Shown here: positions 14,540 through 24,272 of the stretch, in pieces
Layout: each line of letters starts with the position of its first letter
Numbering within the stretch: position 1 is the stretch's first letter
Assembly: GCA_024220525.1 (NCBI GenBank)
Contig: JAMYWO010000230.1
Coordinates: 8,278 to 67,319, forward strand
Direction of reading: 5' to 3'
Length of the DNA: 59,042 nucleotides
Origin: Cochliopodium minus
Taxonomy: Eukaryota > Discosea > Himatismenida > Cochliopodiidae
Translations under genes and position numbers: made by a program
The notes under the pieces: generated by a model
Database searches by the model: none
What the model saw: only the letters and a program-made list of their open reading frames with translations
What the model was told of the DNA's origin: nothing

Positions 14540-15189
14540 TTCCCAACCATGAATATAAATTCATCAAAGAAGAAGATTTGTAAAAAGAATATTGTAATCT
14601 TTTTAAATTGAAATATTTCAATTTAAAAGTAAGAATCAAAATGAACCCAACGAAATGTTCTTCCCATCAAATTAGAAAAAGATGAAAACATACGAGAGGA
14701 CGACGGGATTAGCTCATGCGATGATGACCACAAAGATGAAAACCAAAACTCTATGTATTTGGTTTGGGAACATCTGATAGATTAGGTTTGTACGATATCA
14801 TTTCATATCTAAAAAAATATTATGTTTTTTAAAAAATTATTATATTAAATTAAATATTCTTAAAAAGATATTAAATACAATTTTTATTTATTATAATTTT
14901 TTTTTTATCAAAGGAGAATGATGGAGAACAAAATTTTTTTGGTCCAAAGTTATCACTTGGTTTATTTGACTTAGTGAAGGATGTATGTTGTGGCTTCGAT
15001 TTCACTGCAACACTTCATCAAACAAGCACGGGGGTAAAAAAAAAGAAATTACAAAAATAATTTTTTTTTTAAATTGGTAATATTTAAATAAAAAAAAATT
15101 TAAAAAAAAAATTGAAAAAAATTTTTTAACCAAATAAACGAATAATTGTTTTTTGTTCAAAAAAGGATTTATTTTTGAAAACTCACTAA
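14540..15189 (+). pseudogene. RCC1-like gene fragments with a frame break
   Basis: Plus-strand pieces look coding but do not join cleanly. A stretch at about 14540-14588 reads NGSYQFPNHEYKFIKEED; 14684-14816 holds an acidic part, then LYVFGLGTSDRLGLYD in another frame; exon 14914-15033 has FDLVKDVCCGFDFTATLH, a typical RCC1 strand pair; 15166-15189 gives a short tail ending at TAA. The acidic part and LYVFGLG are in different frames, separated near an AAAA run at about 14745, and TGA precedes LYVFGLG in its own frame. This is either a decaying RCC1 gene or a one-base error in the sequence. It ends 11 bases before the convergent RCC1 gene. Confidence 0.4.
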
Positions 15190-15200
15190 AGGAGAATCAT

Positions 15201-16124
15201 TTAAAGAACAAAATGAGAAATGATGATGTAGTTGAGATACTTTGGAACTCTTAGTTTGAGCGTTTTCAAAGTCAACAAATAGGTGTAGACTTGTCTCCTG
15301 GTGGAAGCGGGGAAGAGGGAGTGGGTTTTGATGGACCATTGATGAATAACAAAGTTGGAGAGGAAGTGGCTAACCTTTATATCGAGATTTACGTAATTGT
15401 ACATGTTAGAACCCTTCGTCTCAGGACAGGTTTGTCCACTGTAAAAATATGTAAAATTAAAATTTTATTTTATTTTTTAATTTAAAAATTTTTATTTTTA
15501 TTAATATTCATTTTTTATTATTTTATTTTATTTTTTTGTTTTATTTTTATTTTTATTTTTATTTTTATTTTTATTTTTATTTTTATTTTTGTTTTTGTTT
15601 TTGTTTTTGTTTTTGTTTTTGTTTTTGTTTTTGTTTTTATTTTTATTTTTATTTTTATTTTAGTCTTTGTTTTTATTTTTATTTTTATTTTTATTATTTT
15701 ATTTTTTATTTTTGTAAATTATTTTATTACTTTATTTTTTTGTTTTGTTTTGTTTTATTTTATTTTTTATTTTTATTTTTATTTTTTATTTAAACAATTC
15801 TTTTTTGTTTTTTTTTTTTTTTACTAAATATTATATCCCCATCCAACAATGTTTCTTTTCTCAGTTTTTATGTCTTCTACAAGAAGTTGAGTATGGAAGT
15901 ATCCAGAGTACATTCCTACAACCCTCTTGTGTTCTTTGTACAACATTTGCACTGGTTCCTTTTCAGTATTTCTTTTGTCTCCCAACCCCATTTCGCTGCC
16001 AAAAAATTAATGAAATAAAAATCTCAAAAAAAAAAAGAAAAAAAGAAAAAAAAAGAAAAAAAAAAAAAAAGAAAAAATAAAAAAATAAAACAATTAATAT
16101 GTTCTTACCCATTGGCATTGTATC
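15201..16124 (-). CDS. RCC1-repeat protein, C-terminal part with SOCS/LFP-like tail (5' missing)
   Basis: Minus exons 16109-16124 (16 nt), 15825-15995 and 15201-15438 join in phase. The 16-nt exon supplies GYNANG, completing an RCC1 blade with GEMGLGDKRNTEKEPVQM, followed by VVGMYSGYFHTQLL and NIVGWGYN. The C-terminal exon ends in KTHSLFPASTRRQVYTYLL and a basic/hydrophobic helix, a tail resembling the LFP...R..V..LL element that, as I recall, closes several F-box/SOCS-like protist and animal proteins. Upstream exons should lie to the right of 16124, but that DNA is a repeat followed by a gene on the other strand, so the 5' half is missing at a repeat boundary. Confidence 0.65.
15536..15665. 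repeat. (TTTTTA)n/(TTTTTG)n microsatellite
   Basis: About 20 hexamer units, TTTTTA switching to TTTTTG and back, inside an intron of the minus-strand RCC1 gene. Confidence 0.85.
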
Positions 16125-16215
16125 CTATTAATTTAAAACAAAAGATAAAAAAATAAAAAAATAAATAAAAAAATAAAAAAATAAAAAAATAAAAATCAAA
16201 AATTGATTTAAAAAG
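16125..16215. repeat. (AAAAAAT)n tract joining two truncated genes
   Basis: The AT-rich tract at 16145-16200 separates a minus gene lacking its 5' exons (ends at 16124) from a plus gene lacking its 5' exons (begins 16216). The same repeat forms the right end of the window (58971-59042). Confidence 0.7.
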
Positions 16216-16742
16216 GCCAAAATTCTGCTCCTGAGGCTTCTGTTGAATTTGAATGTGATTTAAATTGTGTTTTGCAAGTTAGATTGGACGGAGGGATAGT
16301 CGGTAAAATAAAAAAAGAAACAAGAAAGATAAAAAGATAAAATATTTTATTTTTGTAAGTTGCTCCAATCTCCTTTTACGCCAGACTCCAGAAACTTACT
16401 AAATTCAATCTCAAAACTCTCCAATATGAAGGACCAACTTTGTTCTATTACCTATGTATCTTCTTGGGAGGCTTCGTTACACTAAAGTACATATGGATCA
16501 TTATAAACTTTATCGCATCTTTTTCGATTTTCAGTTTAAATTTTGAGTTGCCCTTGTTGGTTTTCTTCATTTATTGGGTTGTCAAAACAGATCAGGTCGG
16601 GAAAATAAAGGCTTATTTTGGAAAGATGGATGAAATGAAGATGAAAAGTCGATTTGAGAAACTCAAAACTTTGATGAAACATGGGAAACAGAGCGAACAA
16701 GAGCGAAAATTGGAACTTCTAAACCGAAAATTTGACAATTAA
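16216..16742 (+). CDS. C-terminal part of two-TM membrane-protein family (5' missing)
   Basis: Exons 16216-16302 and 16360-16742 join in phase. The first carries EASVEFECDLNCVLQVRL, matching VEFECESNCCVKIRF in the complete member at 41365-44985. The second carries PISFYARLQKLTKFNLKTL, two hydrophobic helices (about FYYLCIFLGG to IIINFIASF, then LPLLVFFIYWVV) and a basic cytosolic tail ending LELLNRKFDN. Only about 176 residues of an approximately 690-residue family protein are present. The start should be upstream, where a repeat and another gene lie. In this copy the 15-nt microexon seen in the other members is fused to the preceding exon. Function unknown; see the 41365-44985 entry. Confidence 0.75.
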
Positions 16743-16792
16743 AAAACCTTTTATCAAGAAAAAATAAAAAAATCGGGAAAAAAAAAAATTTT

Positions 16793-17849
16793 TTATTTTT
16801 CACTAACTTTTCTGAAACGAACAATATCGCTTACATCCTCATAATTACCCAAATAATTAAACCCTCCAATACTCTCAAACAAACCAGGCAATCCATTTAA
16901 ACACTCGTCATATTTAGCGCTCTGATTTTTGAGAGGAGAATAAATGACAATAATCCCGCCAACGTTGAGATAATGAGATAAAGTTTCGAGGTAGTGTTTG
17001 GAGTATACTTTAAGCATCACTGTTCTTTTTGGAGGATCTAAAATGATGGAATCAAACTTTGTTTTTTTGGGGAGTTTTGCTGTCACGTCAGGGAGGTGAA
17101 TCACATCAACACCTTGATAGATCTTGTGTTTTTCCAAGTAATTTTCTGGGTATGAATAAATTCCAATAGATCTTTCCTTCAAAAAAAAAAAAAATTGTTT
17201 AAAAAATATTCAAAAATTTTCATGTTTAAAAAAAAAAATGAAATTTCTTTTACGCTTTTTGCATTAATTGGATAACTTCTTTGTATTTTTCAAAAGAGTG
17301 AACTGCTTTTGCTCCTCTCTCCAACAATCTCATAGAAGAATATCCAAGTCCTTATTCATTTTTAAATTAAAAATAAAAAAATAATTAAAAATGAAACAAG
17401 AATAGAAAAAATTACCAAGAAACATATCAAGGACAGTGTCACCTAAAACAAAATTTTCAAAAATGATAAAAATTTTTAAAAATAAAAAAATTTTTAAAAA
17501 AAATTTCACCTTTTTTAATTTCAGTCGCATCAGCCAAAAGTCTACCGAAATGATTTGCCTCTTCAAATTGATTAACAGGCTGCATTCTCAAATTTCCCAG
17601 CTTCAAAATAGGACCTTTCACCTTATCCTCCACCAGACTGATTAATGTCCCATCAGAGTTTTTCAATTCTAGAGTTTCCATCTTTTTTTTGTCTGCTTCT
17701 ATCAATACTGATTTGTTATTGTTGTATACTTCTTCTATTATTTCCCTACTTATTATCATATCATTGTATTTCACTGTTGCATTTCCAGGATCTATTCCAA
17801 AAAAAAAGATTATAATGATTTTTGAGAATATTTTTAAATATTCATGCAT
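16793..17849 (-). CDS. SAM-dependent methyltransferase resembling archaeal COG2521
   Basis: Minus exons 17510-17849, 17416-17442 (27 nt), 17254-17350 and 16793-17171 join to exactly 280 residues from the ATG at 17849. The Rossmann motif I is GDTVLDMFLGLGYSSMRLLE, motif II ends in VHSFEKYKEV, and motif IV is FDSIILDPPKRTVM followed by YSKHYLETLSHYLNVGGIIV. The DPP(K/R) plus YSxxFYxxLxxxLKPGG pattern is what I recall for COG2521, described mainly from archaea as predicted methyltransferases. The substrate is unknown. The hydrophobic run near the N-terminus (KIIIIFFFGI) could be a weak anchor, or intron sequence if a tiny upstream exon exists. Its nearest neighbours are unrelated. Domain call is firm; the archaeal affinity needs a search. 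Confidence 0.75.
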
Positions 17850-18140
17850 TTTTAATTTTATTTGTTCTATTTTATTTATTTATATTTTTTATTTATTTAG
17901 AAAAATCATTCAAGATTAATTTGTATGTTCAAATATTACAATTCAAAAATCAATGATATCAAAATAAAATTCTATTTGATATGATTTTTCATTTTTTTTT
18001 TGTAAATTCAGAATATATAAATATATTCTATATTGAGACAATTCTTGTATGATATAGAATAGATAGATGCAATTACATCTTTAAAACAATATACATGATA
18101 GTGATTATTATTTGATAAACTGTAAATATTTTCGTTTTTT

Positions 18141-18368
18141 TTAATCACCTTTCTTATTTATTGTGAATGTCTTTTTGGATTGATTATAATCTGTATCTAC
18201 TTTCACTTTATATTCTTTCCTCTGATATTTCAAAGGAGCAGCATTCAATTCCTTGATTAATTGATCTGATGTAGATTTGGTGATAATGAATTTGTCCTTC
18301 GATGCTTTAGTGGAATAATTAAAAGCAAAATCGAATTTCTTCCTTTTGAATGCATTTGCCTTTAACAT
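18141..18368 (-). CDS. Small lysine-rich hypothetical protein (75 aa)
   Basis: Single-exon frame from ATG at 18368 to the stop at 18141. The product is rich in Lys, Phe and Thr (opens MLKANAFKRKKFDFAFNY, ends TINKKGD) with no signal peptide or membrane segment. Codon use and GC are higher than in the flanking A/T spacer, supporting real coding. I do not recognise a family. A short A-rich leader precedes the ATG, as in neighbouring genes. Confidence 0.5.
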   Translation of the reverse strand: MLKANAFKRKKFDFAFNYSTKASKDKFIITKSTSDQLIKELNAAPLKYQRKEYKVKVDTDYNQSKKTFTINKKGD

Positions 18369-18629
18369 TTTTTTTTTTATTATTTATTTAGGCTTTTTAT
18401 AATTTGATTGAATAGACAGTTCAGAACAAAGATAAGATATATCCAGTTATCATCATAAGAATGATTTTGAATTTTTCTTTTTTTTTTTCCTTTGCAAATA
18501 CACGTTATAATATTTTATTTTCACGCAAAATTTTTTTTTTTTTTAATTTTTTTAACTCTCTTCCATTCTTCTTGTATTTACAATAAATATAATCCCTCCT
18601 TTTGAGAATTTAACAATTTTTTTTCTTTT

Positions 18630-19112
18630 TCATTTGCTTAGAATTTTATCTATTTCATCAGAAAACTTCAATTTTGCATCATTCAATTTGGTATTTAGCT
18701 CTTCTTCTTGATTTGGATCGAGATCCTTTCTATTTAGAATGAAGTTTGCATTTTCAAAGTATTTAAGATATTCATTCAAATCATTCAGTATAAAAATTAT
18801 CTTTTGACCTCCTTCAATATAAAGATTGCTATTATCATTCAAAAGAATGATTGCCTCTTGGAGAAAATCGATCATCTTCTCTATGGCCAGCTGATATTTC
18901 TCTTTTTGGCTCTTCTTTTTCTTTAAATTTTTTTCTTCATGATTTTCTTTACTTTCTATCTCTACCACATCACTAGCTTCCTCTTCTCCTTTTCTCAAAT
19001 TTATTTCGGTTTTTATTTTTTTCGATTTTGGTTGTACTATTTTTGTTTCCTTTCTCTCTTCTTGTCCCAATCTTTCTTTCTGATTATTTATTGTAGATTC
19101 GTTGTTTCCCAT
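18630..19112 (-). CDS. Coiled-coil protein with N-myristoylation signal (160 aa)
   Basis: Single exon, ATG at 19112. It opens MGNNESTI, which fits the N-myristoyltransferase consensus MGxxxS/T. A charged, lysine/glutamate-rich stretch (about residues 10-70) is followed by amphipathic helices (YQLAIEKMIDFLQEAIILL; LNDLNEYLKYFENA) likely to form a coiled coil or small helical bundle. No catalytic motif is visible. The combination suggests a peripheral membrane scaffold; this is inference. Family not recognised. Confidence 0.6.
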   Translation of the reverse strand: MGNNESTINNQKERLGQEERKETKIVQPKSKKIKTEINLRKGEEEASDVVEIESKENHEEKNLKKKKSQKEKYQLAIEKMIDFLQEAIILLNDNSNLYIEGGQKIIFILNDLNEYLKYFENANFILNRKDLDPNQEEELNTKLNDAKLKFSDEIDKILSK

Positions 19113-19410
19113 TTGATTTTGGTTAGGAAAAAAAATTTTATAGGTTTATCTTGAGTTGATGATTTTTTTTTTTTATAATTATATTAAATTGAATTTTATT
19201 TGAAAAATTTTTTTTCGAATTCATCTTTGTGAGTTCAAATAAAATTTAAAAGCTTCTTATTTTTCTTATAAATTCATTTTTTTAAAAGAAAAGAAAGATC
19301 ACATTACAAAGAATCCCCCTCATTCAAATAAATAAAAATGAAATGGACTCAAAAATTTTTAAATTAAGTGAAAAAAAATTTAAAAAAATAGGGTCAAATT
19401 ATACGAAAAA

Positions 19411-19803
19411 ATGAACTTAAATTATTTCTGTAAAACTGTTATTACTTTAATATTGTTGTAATTAAAAACAAATATATTCATATAATTATAATCATATTTC
19501 TCCCTTTCTCATTTTTCAAATTAATAAATGTATCAAAGCATCATTTGAACCAAAAATAAATACATATCATTCTGGATCTATAAACTACTTGGATGATCTT
19601 GAGATATTGAGATTAAAGAAAATACAGTCGAATAGAAAGTATGAAATATCACATCCACAATATCCATCACCCATTGGAACAATATCTAATGAAGATGGAG
19701 AAATACACAGCGATGAAGAAGTAAAAAACAAGAAATATAAAAAAAACTGAAAAATTTTTTATAAATAATTTTTTAATAGCAAAGGGAGCAAAGTGATGAT
19801 TGA
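19411..19803 (+). CDS. Small acidic hypothetical protein, three exons
   Basis: Proposed exons 19411-19429, 19539-19720 and 19780-19803 keep phase and give 74 residues (MNLNYF... ending EEQREQSDD). The middle exon has clear non-repeat composition (YHSGSINYLDDLEILRLKK; HPQYPSPIGTISNEDG). The first exon is only 19 nt and is chosen because its phase fits and it supplies an ATG; another upstream start is possible. No domain recognised. Confidence 0.4.
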
Positions 19804-19911
19804 AATGGAAAAGATAAGGAATTGTTATATCTTCATTAAATTCTGTAAATTTGTTGATTGTAACGATAAATAAAATAAAGATATTTACCCGCCAAAATTT
19901 TAAAAATAATT

Positions 19912-22900
19912 TTATTTGTTATCAACATAATAATTAATTACGAGAGTATCCGAAGCTTTCCAATAAAAGTTTTTGATAGAAAGTAAAGAATGATGGTTTT
20001 TAATCTCAACATTCTTACACAACAAATGGATATTGCCAGGATCCACTTTGATCGTCTTTGAGATGTGATTGACAATGTTGGTGGGAAGGAGCAAAGGATG
20101 AGCAGAAAACTTGAATTTCTTTTCATAGTTAGGCTTTCTGTTTTTATCGAGTTCAACAATTTCAAAAGGGAGGTTTTGTGTGGGAGGAGATTTTTTGTCC
20201 ATCAAGAGATCGTTAATCCACAAAGGAAAATCTTCACTTCCATTGAAGCAGTTTAGTTTTATTTGAGAAATATAGTTCCCTTCGTTGTCCCTCACCACTA
20301 TTTTGGTGTCTTTATTTAGTTTGTAGCGTAAAAGGAGATTGCTATTATCGTTGGTTTCTGTTTTTGGTCGGGACTCGGAGCTGTTTTGAGATTCTTTTCC
20401 AGTTTCCTTCTGTTTTTTGCTTTCTATCTCGCTGGTAGATTGTTCATCATCCATTTCTTCATCATTTTCGCTCTTTTCTTCACTGTAAGACTTTTTGATC
20501 TGTTTTTCATCGTTAATATCTTTATCCTCCTTTTCACTATCTTCAATCGATTTTTCATCATTCATTTTGTCTTCACTTTCATTAGGATTATCATTTTCTT
20601 TATCTTTGCTTTGGTTCTCATCTTCAACTTTGTTTTCATCTATGTTTTTGTTTATAATTTCAAATTCTTTTACAACATTTCCACTTTCTATTTTTTCCGT
20701 CTCTTCCTTTTTATGGGGAATGTTTTTCATGTAAAGGAGGTGTTTATGCTTCCAATCTTCAAAGAGAGAAAGTAAAACCATTTCTCCTATATTGCAAAGT
20801 TCTTTTTCGCCAACATTTTCAAAATTGAATCCTATTTCATGGGCATAACAAATTGCATTGAAACTGTTCTTTTCATCCAAATTTACCCACAAATCGCCAC
20901 ATCTTGATTCGATAGTCATCCAATTAGGAACAAAATTAACGAGAAGTTTATTAAGAAAATTAGAAATTTGTTCAATGAAATTTTTGGATTTCTCAACTTT
21001 TTGTAATAAATCTGAAATTTCACTTATTTTTTCTTCTTTAAGAGGTATATTGAAATTAGACAAAATATCTTTCAAAGGAAGAACTACATCAGTAGTGACT
21101 TCAAAGAGGAAAATTCTTAACAAACTATCCAACACCAAAACATGCCTTTTGTTATCCAAAAGTTTGTGATAAATTATTGAGGGTAGACCTTCTATCACAT
21201 TAAATGGTTTCGCTTTGTTATTGCCAGAAATAGGGATTTCTCTTTTTTCAATCTTTTCGTTTTTTATCAATATTTTTTCTTTATCAAATCTCTTTTAAAA
21301 AAATGAGAGCTTTTAATTTTTTTTTACTTATTCTATAATTTATATAAGTTGTTTGGTTTAAATTTTTTTTTTTTTTTTTTTTACCCATTCTGCTACATAA
21401 GGAGATGAATAAGAACACCAAATTGAATTATAATTGTCATGATTGAAATTAGGAATATCAAAACTGACAAGTTGCATTTTGTTGTCGAATTTCTGAGACA
21501 AAACAAGTTTTGATGGATTGTTTTTGAGATTATTCTCATATATATTATTATCCCTCCCCCCGGAATAATAAACATCTTCTCCTTGTCTCGAAAATTTGAG
21601 GGACCAAACAGTATCTTGATGATGAGAAAGTGTTTCAACGCATTCTTTTAGTCTTATATCCCATATTTTAATGGTTTTATCAGAACTTCCGGATATTCCC
21701 TTTTAAAATTTATTATATTTTATTATATTTTATCAAAATTTTTTATCTTTTATTATTTCTTTTATTTCTTTACAGTTTTAAGATCTGTTGTTAGTAAGAG
21801 AGATCTGATATTATCAGAGTGTCCTTTAAGTTTCAACACAGGGACCTGCTGAGGAGTTCTCATATCCCATCCCTTCACCTTCCCATCAATAGACCCCGAT
21901 AAAAAAAAATTTCCTAAATATTTTGATAAATTATTTTTGTAAAATTTATTACTTCAAATTATTTTTTTATTTAAAACTTTTTTTTATTTTTAAACAATAA
22001 TTCTAAATTAAATTATCTAATTTTTAATTATTTTTCTTTATTTTTGTAAATATATTAGTTCAATGGATTTTTCTAACTTTATTTTTTGTTAATTAATTTA
22101 TTTATTTATTTATTTATTTTTTTATTAATTTTATTTATTTATTTTTACCTGATCCTGCTAAACTATAAATCGAAGATTCGACTGAAGATTTTCCAATGCA
22201 CCTCAATTTTTTTTCATGTTCAAAATCATAGTAAAACAAAATCTGATCAAGGCCTCCTGTTATCATTCTCCTTTCCTTTTGATCATAAATGAGAGCTTTC
22301 ACATAATCTTTGTGAAATCTTATTGTTGATAATTCTTCTCCATTTTCTGCATTCCACACTTTTATGGTATTGTCTGAAGAACATGTGAATACTATTTGTG
22401 TTTTGTAATTAAAATGAATTTTACAATTTTTTTTTTTGAAAAGAATAGTCTTTTATTCATTTTTAGAATGAGATTTTTTTTTTTCGAATAAAAGAGAAAA
22501 TTTTTGATGTTGATTTTTCAATATTAATAATTTTTCAAATCTTAAATATTTTTTATTCTTGATTTTTACTTGATAAAAAATATAAATTTATTTCTCTTTC
22601 AAAAAAATTTGTTGCAACATGAATTATTTATAAACTGAAAAGCAATAATCTAAGATATATGAGTATAATTTCATTCTCGATAAATAATTAAGGCTCTTTA
22701 TTGGTTTATATATTTTTATTTTTCCATATTTACTCCTATTTAACTGATTATCCTTTGCTATGTCATTCACCCAATGATTATGTCCCTCATATACAATCTT
22801 TTCGGCATCTTCTTTCTCCACATCATAGCTTATCACTTTCCCATCTGCACCACAACTAAATAACCAATTTCTATCGTCAAAATATAATTTTGTGCAAAAT

Positions 22901-22962
22901 GATTTATGTCCAATTTGATTATCAAAGTTGTATGGAAGATTATAAGAAACAAAAGAATTCAT
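19912..22962 (-). CDS. WDR48: WD-repeat protein, WDR48/UAF1 orthologue
   Basis: Minus exons 22734-22962, 22149-22391, 21774-21913, 21385-21699, 19912-21291 join to 768 residues. WD-type blades are plain: SCGADGKVISYDV, TCSSDNTIKVWN, ITGGLDQILFYYD, LSGSIDGKVKGWD, SGSSDKTIKIWDIR and YYSGGRDNNIYE. The C-terminal part matches WDR48 after the propeller: KPFNVIEGLPSIIYHKLLDN, KRHVLVLD, VPNWMTIESRCGDLWVNLDE and the SLD-like end. In animals and yeast WDR48 (UAF1/Bun107 type) activates USP1/USP12/USP46 deubiquitinases. A strongly acidic, serine-rich insert (about residues 500-590) lies between the ancillary domain and the end, longer than I recall in the family. Gene identity is very likely; partner identity here is inferred. 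Confidence 0.88.
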
Positions 22963-23499
22963 TTTTTTTTTATTTTTTATTTTTGAATGTTAGATTCTTA
23001 AAAAAAAACAATTTCTTTGAAAGCAAATACTTAAAACAAATAAATCTCTTTATATACAGATTATTCAACAATGGCAAAATGAAAATTTGAAAATACAATG
23101 CACATTTTTTGAATTTGTCTCAACCTCTTCACAAACAAGTTGATTTTAATAAAATACAAAATCAAATAACTCCTTTCCAACAAAATTTTTGAATAGAATC
23201 AAATTTTAGGAACATGTAAATGAGTTTTTCTCTTCTGGCCTTCTCTTCTCCCATTTTTATTTGAAAAAATAGTAAAATTACCTCTTAAATTGAGTTTTCA
23301 TTTTTTATTTGAGTATTTTCATCCATAACATTGATTTGCCTCCCGAGAATCTTCTTATTTTTTCCATTTGTTCAATATTCCCTTTTTCTTTTTTTTCAAT
23401 TAACAAATTTTTATTTTTTTTGATTCAGGAATCATGATTGATTTTTAACTTGAGATTTTCAGAATCATTAAATGTTTGTAAATCTTTTGCATCCTCTTT

Positions 23500-23890
23500 G
23501 AAATATTCCTAAAAAATGATTATATTTTGCAAATGGGATAAAAGGTTTTTTAACTTTTCCTTGACCAAAAAGATTTTCGAAATGAAAAATAAATTCCTTG
23601 TAAACATTCCCAGAAAATCAAAATTTAATCTTTGTTGGAATTTCCAAATATTTTTGATAAAGAAAATGTTTATATATTTCATTTCCTGACTCATTATTTA
23701 TGAATGGATAGTATTTAAAGAGTTGACTTTTCTTTATATTATGATTATTTAAGGTTTCATCCATAAATTAATTTTCACTTGATTCAATTTTGATTGCTAA
23801 TAATTTATCTCCTAATTTATCACTAGAAAGTGGATTGATTGCTTCGAATAAGGAGCCATTATTTCTTCGCATTTGTGGTGCGACTTGATA
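23500..23890 (-). pseudogene. Possible decayed gene, unrecognised
   Basis: On the minus strand two short frames read protein-like (MRRNNGSLFEAINPLSSDKL at about 23875, and SQLFKYYPFINNESGN from about 23760), the second continuing past an in-frame TGA into KEFIFHFENLFGQGKVKK. No splice signals remove the stop. It may be a remnant or chance A/T reading; family not recognised. Confidence 0.22.
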
Positions 23891-23947
23891 GCTTATTTTA
23901 TTAAGAAAATTATTTGAGAACTTAAGAAAAAAAAAAAAAAAAAATCC

Positions 23948-24133
23948 ATGGAAAAAGAGAAAAAAATAGAATTAACAGAGGAGCAATTCAAAAGGATTTA
24001 TCCAAATAATAAGTATCAATGGAAACATGAAGTGGAAGAAACATGTTCGAAGACCAAGGAGGTTTTAATGGAGTGGAGAAAAAAGAACAAATATGATCCT
24101 TCTAATTTTGACATCAAACTTTATGTTAATTAA
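23948..24133 (+). CDS. Small charged protein (61 aa), hypothetical
   Basis: ATG at 23948 after an A-run, TAA at 24131-24133. The product is soluble, Lys/Glu rich, with WKHEVEETCSKTKEVLMEW suggesting a helix. GC is clearly higher than in the surroundings. It is upstream of the NIPA gene on the same strand and does not join it in frame. No family recognised. Confidence 0.42.
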   Translation: MEKEKKIELTEEQFKRIYPNNKYQWKHEVEETCSKTKEVLMEWRKKNKYDPSNFDIKLYVN

Positions 24134-24272
24134 ACTCTTTAAAATTAATGTTAGATTAAATAGGAAAAAATGATTCTCAAAAGTTGCCAAATCTTTATTT
24201 TCAAAAAAAAATAAAAAAAATAGTAAAAGAATATTCTTTTGTTCAAAATAATCTTGTTCTGATATTATTATC

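Noticed and set aside
15536-16080. Frames with FYFYF, FCFCF and KKRKK runs
   Set aside because: Microsatellites and A/G runs inside introns of the RCC1 gene.
20386-20775. 129-codon plus-strand frame, Phe-rich
   Set aside because: Antisense of the acidic insert of WDR48; GAA/GAT codons read backwards give TTC/ATC.
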